NCBI RefSeq assembly: GCF_000255705.1
Contig: NZ_JH636439.1
Span: 1,655,286 to 1,719,285, forward strand
Length of the DNA: 64,000 nucleotides
From: Zavarzinella formosa DSM 19928
Lineage (GTDB): Bacteria > Planctomycetota > Planctomycetia > Gemmatales > Gemmataceae
Direction of reading: 5' to 3'
Translations under genes and position numbers: made by a program
Notes under the pieces: generated by a model
Databases searched by the model: none
What the model was told of the DNA's origin: nothing
The model's input: the letters and a program-made list of their open reading frames with translations, nothing else
Shown: in pieces, positions 61,178-64,000 of the stretch
How the letters are laid out: the number at the start of each line of letters is the position of its first letter
How positions within the stretch are numbered: the stretch's first letter is position 1

Positions 61178-62305
61178 ATGCACCGCCTCGTCATGGATCC
61201 CCGACCCGGCTGGCAAAAACGGGTCGAGGAAGTCGGCTTGCACTTCCACACACTCCGGGGCGAGCCGTATTGGGATGAAACCGCGTCTTATCAGTTGTCC
61301 TCCTTCGAGGTCGATCAACTCGAACTGGCCGCTAACACGCTCCATGAGATGTGCCTGAATCTTGTTCAGGAAGTCATCGATCAACGGATGTTCGGCATCT
61401 TCATGATCCCCAAGGAAGCGGAGGAATATGTCATCCGTTCTTGGGAAGAACAGGAGCCGAGCATCTACGGCCGATTCGATCTCGCCTACGACGGTGTCAG
61501 CCCGCCGAAACTGCTTGAATACAACGCGGACACGCCGACTGCCCTGTTGGAAGCCTCCATCGTGCAGTGGAAGTGGCTCAAGGATGTGGACGAGCGAGGC
61601 GATCAGTTCAACAGTATCCACGAACGCCTGATCGAAGCTTGGCAGGCCCTTAAAGATTACGACGCGGGGCCAATTCATTTCGCAGCCCTCTCGGGAATTC
61701 CCGAAGATTACATCACCGTTGAGTATTTGCGGGACACCGCGATCCAAGCAGGTTTCGAGACCGATTATCTCGATGTCGAGGACATCGGCTGGGACAAAGC
61801 CCAGAAACAGTTTGTGGACCGGGCCGGGAAACCCATCCACCGATTGTTCAAGCTCTACCCGTGGGAATGGTTGCTTCGCGAGGAATTCGCCGACCATGTG
61901 CGAACCTCCCCCACGAAATGGGTCGAACCCGCGTGGAAAGCCATCTTGAGTTGCAAGTCGATCCTTCCCCTGCTCTACGAACGCTACCCGGACAGCCCGT
62001 TTTTGCTGCCCGCTTCGTTCCGCGAATTGCAGGGGAATTACGTTCGCAAGCCGGTGCATGGCCGCGAGGGAGCGAACATCAGCGTCATCATGAACGGCCA
62101 GACCCGTCAGGTGACGGATGGAATTTACAGTGACAGCCCGAGCGTCTATCAAGCCCTCGCCCCGATGAAGGCTTACGACGGCCGCTATCCCGTGTGCGGG
62201 GTCTGGGTTGTCAATGGCGTCGCCTGCGGTCTCGGCATCCGCGAGGATGAAACCATCATCACTCAAAACACCAGTCGATTTGTGCCGCATCAGATGGTCG
62301 ATTGA
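61178..62305 (+). CDS. Glutathionylspermidine synthase-like ATP-grasp ligase
   Basis: A 375-residue protein of the glutathionylspermidine synthase C-terminal family (YgiC/YjfC type). Typical segments are GEPYWDETASYQLSSFEVDQLE near the N-terminus, YGRFDLAYDGVSPPKLLEYNADTPTALLEASIVQW, FKLYPWEWLLREEF, EPAWKAILSCKSILPLLYERYP and RKPVHGREGANIS, with the Asn-Ala-Asp-Thr-Pro and Arg/Lys residues of the ATP-grasp active site. Such ligases join carboxylates to amines with ATP; the amine may be a polyamine or peptide. No amidase domain is present, unlike E. coli Gsp. A partner membrane protein follows 32 bases later. Confidence 0.87.
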   Translation: MHRLVMDPRPGWQKRVEEVGLHFHTLRGEPYWDETASYQLSSFEVDQLELAANTLHEMCLNLVQEVIDQRMFGIFMIPKEAEEYVIRSWEEQEPSIYGRFDLAYDGVSPPKLLEYNADTPTALLEASIVQWKWLKDVDERGDQFNSIHERLIEAWQALKDYDAGPIHFAALSGIPEDYITVEYLRDTAIQAGFETDYLDVEDIGWDKAQKQFVDRAGKPIHRLFKLYPWEWLLREEFADHVRTSPTKWVEPAWKAILSCKSILPLLYERYPDSPFLLPASFRELQGNYVRKPVHGREGANISVIMNGQTRQVTDGIYSDSPSVYQALAPMKAYDGRYPVCGVWVVNGVACGLGIREDETIITQNTSRFVPHQMVD

Positions 62306-62337
62306 CTCGAACGCCATGTAACTGACGGAATACCGCG

Positions 62338-63741
62338 ATGACACAACACTTCACCACGGACCAACTCGACGCTGACACACTTCGCTACTTGCAAATCGTC
62401 GCCGCCGCCGATGGCAAGCGAATGCCCGGCATTTACAACGGCCAAACGAATCTTTGGCCCGTTGGCGGGTTGATTATCGGGATTGCCATCCTTGTCGCGA
62501 CGTTCTTTCTGACGTTTCCGCCAACCGAAGAACCGACCAAGGAAGCCTGTCTTCAAACAGCCGGGGCTCTGCTGGGCGGCTGGATGATTACGGCCGCCTT
62601 TCGCGTGTGGATGGCCTCGGCCTCCGGAAAACGGCTGGGGGATTTTGTCTATGCGGATTCGCTGAGCCTCTACGAGGTCTCTGGAAACTCGGTGACCGTC
62701 ACCAGTTTGACGGACATCGAAGAGGCGAAGGTCACCCAAAACTTCAGCGAGGGGGCCTACCAAAACAGCGCCGTGAGTGTGAAATTGGTTTCCGGTCGCA
62801 AATTCTTCACCCTCTATTCGGAATTGACCGGCAAACGGATGGCCATCTATCTGAATTCGCTCGCGTATATGCGGGCGGGCGGCGAGGACGGCACGGACGA
62901 ACAACTCAAGGCGCTCAACCCGACAGAAATGGCGGCAGTCGCCAAGCATATCTCATCCACCGGCAACTTCCCCAGAACCTTGGCCGACGTTGATGAGGTG
63001 GATCACATCGAAGTGCCCGTCCCGAGATCTGGCGGGTCCGGGATGAGCGGCGGGTTCATCTGGTATCTGATGATCATCGGGGTCGGCGCGGTGATGTTCT
63101 TCGGCTTCCAGACGTTCAACAAATTGATGCGGGAAGACACGATTTACGACCGAATCATGCAACTTTCCCCCAAGGATCAACCCCCCGCCCTCCGGCTTTA
63201 CCTGGCCCGTCCGGAATTCAACAAGCATCGGGCAGAAGCCGAAGCGAAACTGCTGACGGCTTACACCAACGCCTCGACACGAATGATCCAAGGCAAGAAC
63301 CCGGACTTTCAGGAGTCGATGCGGATTCTGGTGATGTCGCTGGCCACGAGGCCACAGCCAGTGATTTCATTGGTGATCGAGGAGGAAAACGCCGCCGGTG
63401 ATCCGCAGGCAAAGGACCGGATGAAAAAGACCCGGGATCAACTGGCCGACAAATGGGGAAGCACGATCGGGGACGAGTTGGTGATCTTCGCCGAACCGGA
63501 TGACCCGGCGGTCAAAGGGATGATCCAAATCGCCTATCGCTTTCAAAACGGCGGATTGGCTTACTCGGTTACCTTCCGCAAAGGGCCGGACGACGAGCCA
63601 TTCAAAAAACTTGACGGAGTCTACAAGGCGACTCTTGATCCGAATGCTTTCGACATCCCCGGTTTCGTCGACCACCTCCTTGGGGAAAGTTGCGGAATCA
63701 CGGTGCAACGCGTCCAGATCCCGTTGGATGAGGATTTTTAA
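62338..63741 (+). CDS. Unrecognised membrane protein paired with the glutathionylspermidine-synthase-like gene
   Basis: A 467-residue protein: soluble N-terminus (1-38), two membrane helices (about 40-62 and 70-90), a soluble domain (about 95-225, with GDFVYADSLSLYEVSGNSVTVTSL), a third helix (about 236-258, GGFIWYLMIIGVGAVMFFGFQTF), then a 200-residue soluble C-terminal domain with REDTIYDRIMQLSPKDQPP and ALRLYLARPEFNK segments. I do not recognise the family. It lies 32 bases after the synthase gene, so the two are likely co-expressed, and they may work on the same envelope substrate (inference). A 7-bp inverted repeat follows the stop. Confidence 0.65.
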   Translation: MTQHFTTDQLDADTLRYLQIVAAADGKRMPGIYNGQTNLWPVGGLIIGIAILVATFFLTFPPTEEPTKEACLQTAGALLGGWMITAAFRVWMASASGKRLGDFVYADSLSLYEVSGNSVTVTSLTDIEEAKVTQNFSEGAYQNSAVSVKLVSGRKFFTLYSELTGKRMAIYLNSLAYMRAGGEDGTDEQLKALNPTEMAAVAKHISSTGNFPRTLADVDEVDHIEVPVPRSGGSGMSGGFIWYLMIIGVGAVMFFGFQTFNKLMREDTIYDRIMQLSPKDQPPALRLYLARPEFNKHRAEAEAKLLTAYTNASTRMIQGKNPDFQESMRILVMSLATRPQPVISLVIEEENAAGDPQAKDRMKKTRDQLADKWGSTIGDELVIFAEPDDPAVKGMIQIAYRFQNGGLAYSVTFRKGPDDEPFKKLDGVYKATLDPNAFDIPGFVDHLLGESCGITVQRVQIPLDEDF

Positions 63742-63745
63742 GGCG

Positions 63746-63776
63746 ATGGCAAACTAGAAAATCGCTTGATTGCCAT
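63746..63776 (+). terminator. Weak hairpin after the unrecognised membrane protein gene
   Basis: ATGGCAA (63746-63752) pairs with TTGCCAT (63770-63776) 5 bases after the stop. The stem is short and has no U-tract, so this is a weak candidate. Confidence 0.25.
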
Positions 63777-63930
63777 TTGGTAAGAATGACATGTTCGTGT
63801 AAAAACTGCTCTCGAATTGTAAAGAATCTTCTGGTACTCTTCTCTTCGACGACACGGGAATGTCTCCGCCAAGGACGGTGGAACTCTCGGATGTCCGTTT
63901 GGCTCTCAAACCCGAACAGGGAGGTTCGCG

Positions 63931-64000
63931 GTGGCACGTCGCTGGCGACTCCGCAACAAACTGTTGCTCGGCCTTGGCCTGGTGGTCGGGTGCGTGGCAG
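63931..64000 (+). CDS. 5' end of a membrane sensor, probably histidine kinase
   Basis: A GTG at 63931 with GGGAGG at 63919-63924 starts a reading frame beginning (fMet)ARRWRLRNKLLLGLGLVVGCVA and running off the right edge, a basic tip followed by a membrane helix, typical of the N-terminus of a sensor histidine kinase or a similar signal-transduction protein. Only 23 residues are in the window, so the function is a guess. Confidence 0.5.
   Translation, partial: MARRWRLRNKLLLGLGLVVGCVA

Noticed and set aside
1-64000. Search for tRNA, rRNA, CRISPR arrays, insertion sequences, attachment sites, prophage genes and a replication origin
   Set aside because: No cloverleaf with a TTCGA-type T-loop, no regular repeat-spacer array, no transposase or integrase motif, and no DnaA-box cluster found by eye; a covariance or HMM search could still find a diverged one.

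Overview
The window is chromosomal DNA of a planctomycete, most likely of the Gemmata group (inference). Three things point there: one giant gene encoding two complete UvrA proteins in tandem, an ECF sigma/anti-sigma pair beside a VIT-vWA protein, and many secreted proteins of planctomycete style (Tat-exported sugar isomerase, type I copper proteins, acetylxylan-esterase-like hydrolase, TPR/peptidase protein). About 50 protein genes on both strands fill nearly the whole window. I see no rRNA, tRNA, CRISPR array, transposase, integrase or prophage. Many neighbours overlap by ATGA/GTGA, so operons are short and tight.

Layout. 1-8.9 kb: a minus-strand surface-polysaccharide operon (wecB, then a deacetylase/glycosyltransferase fusion), a small conserved-looking protein, a gluconolactonase-like protein, a CobW-type metal GTPase, thiL, and two tandem blue-copper-like secreted proteins. 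8.9-13 kb: a histidinol-phosphatase-like enzyme with a ROK sugar kinase, a secreted DUF6263-like protein with a strong terminator, and rfbD. 13-16 kb: the ferrous iron operon feoA-feoA-feoB-Cys-rich protein. 16-22 kb: a double PilZ protein, a cupin, a secreted protein of the copper-protein type, pepA and two secreted HEAT-like paralogues with a CxxC at the mature N-terminus. 22-27 kb: a minus-strand operon of an aminotransferase, a ZnuB-type permease, a YcgR/YcgQ membrane pair and an HD hydrolase. 27-38 kb: an oxidoreductase, an AT-rich inverted-repeat element, accA, a divergent Ser/Thr kinase, ferredoxin-NADP reductase, a Tat-exported isomerase, the VIT-vWA protein, and anti-sigma and ECF sigma genes.

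38-45 kb is the tandem UvrA gene. 45-50 kb (minus) holds a transglutaminase-like lipoprotein, kdsA, a T4 Rnl1-type RNA ligase and an unrecognised secreted protein. 50-64 kb (plus) holds a two-domain hydrolase, a TPR/gluzincin protein, a MazG-like protein, an unrecognised large membrane protein with an ABC ATPase and a zinc-ribbon membrane protein, galE, a glycine-rich small protein, a glutathionylspermidine-synthase-like ligase with an unrecognised membrane protein, and the 5' end of a probable sensor kinase.

The genes least explained by standard annotation are the duplicated C-terminal extension of the tandem UvrA, the stand-alone RNA ligase, the apparently catalytically altered deacetylase domain fused to a glycosyltransferase, and the 107-bp inverted-repeat element at about 28.7 kb. 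Starts were chosen by Shine-Dalgarno spacing, signal peptides and family length; where they move the N-terminus this is stated.
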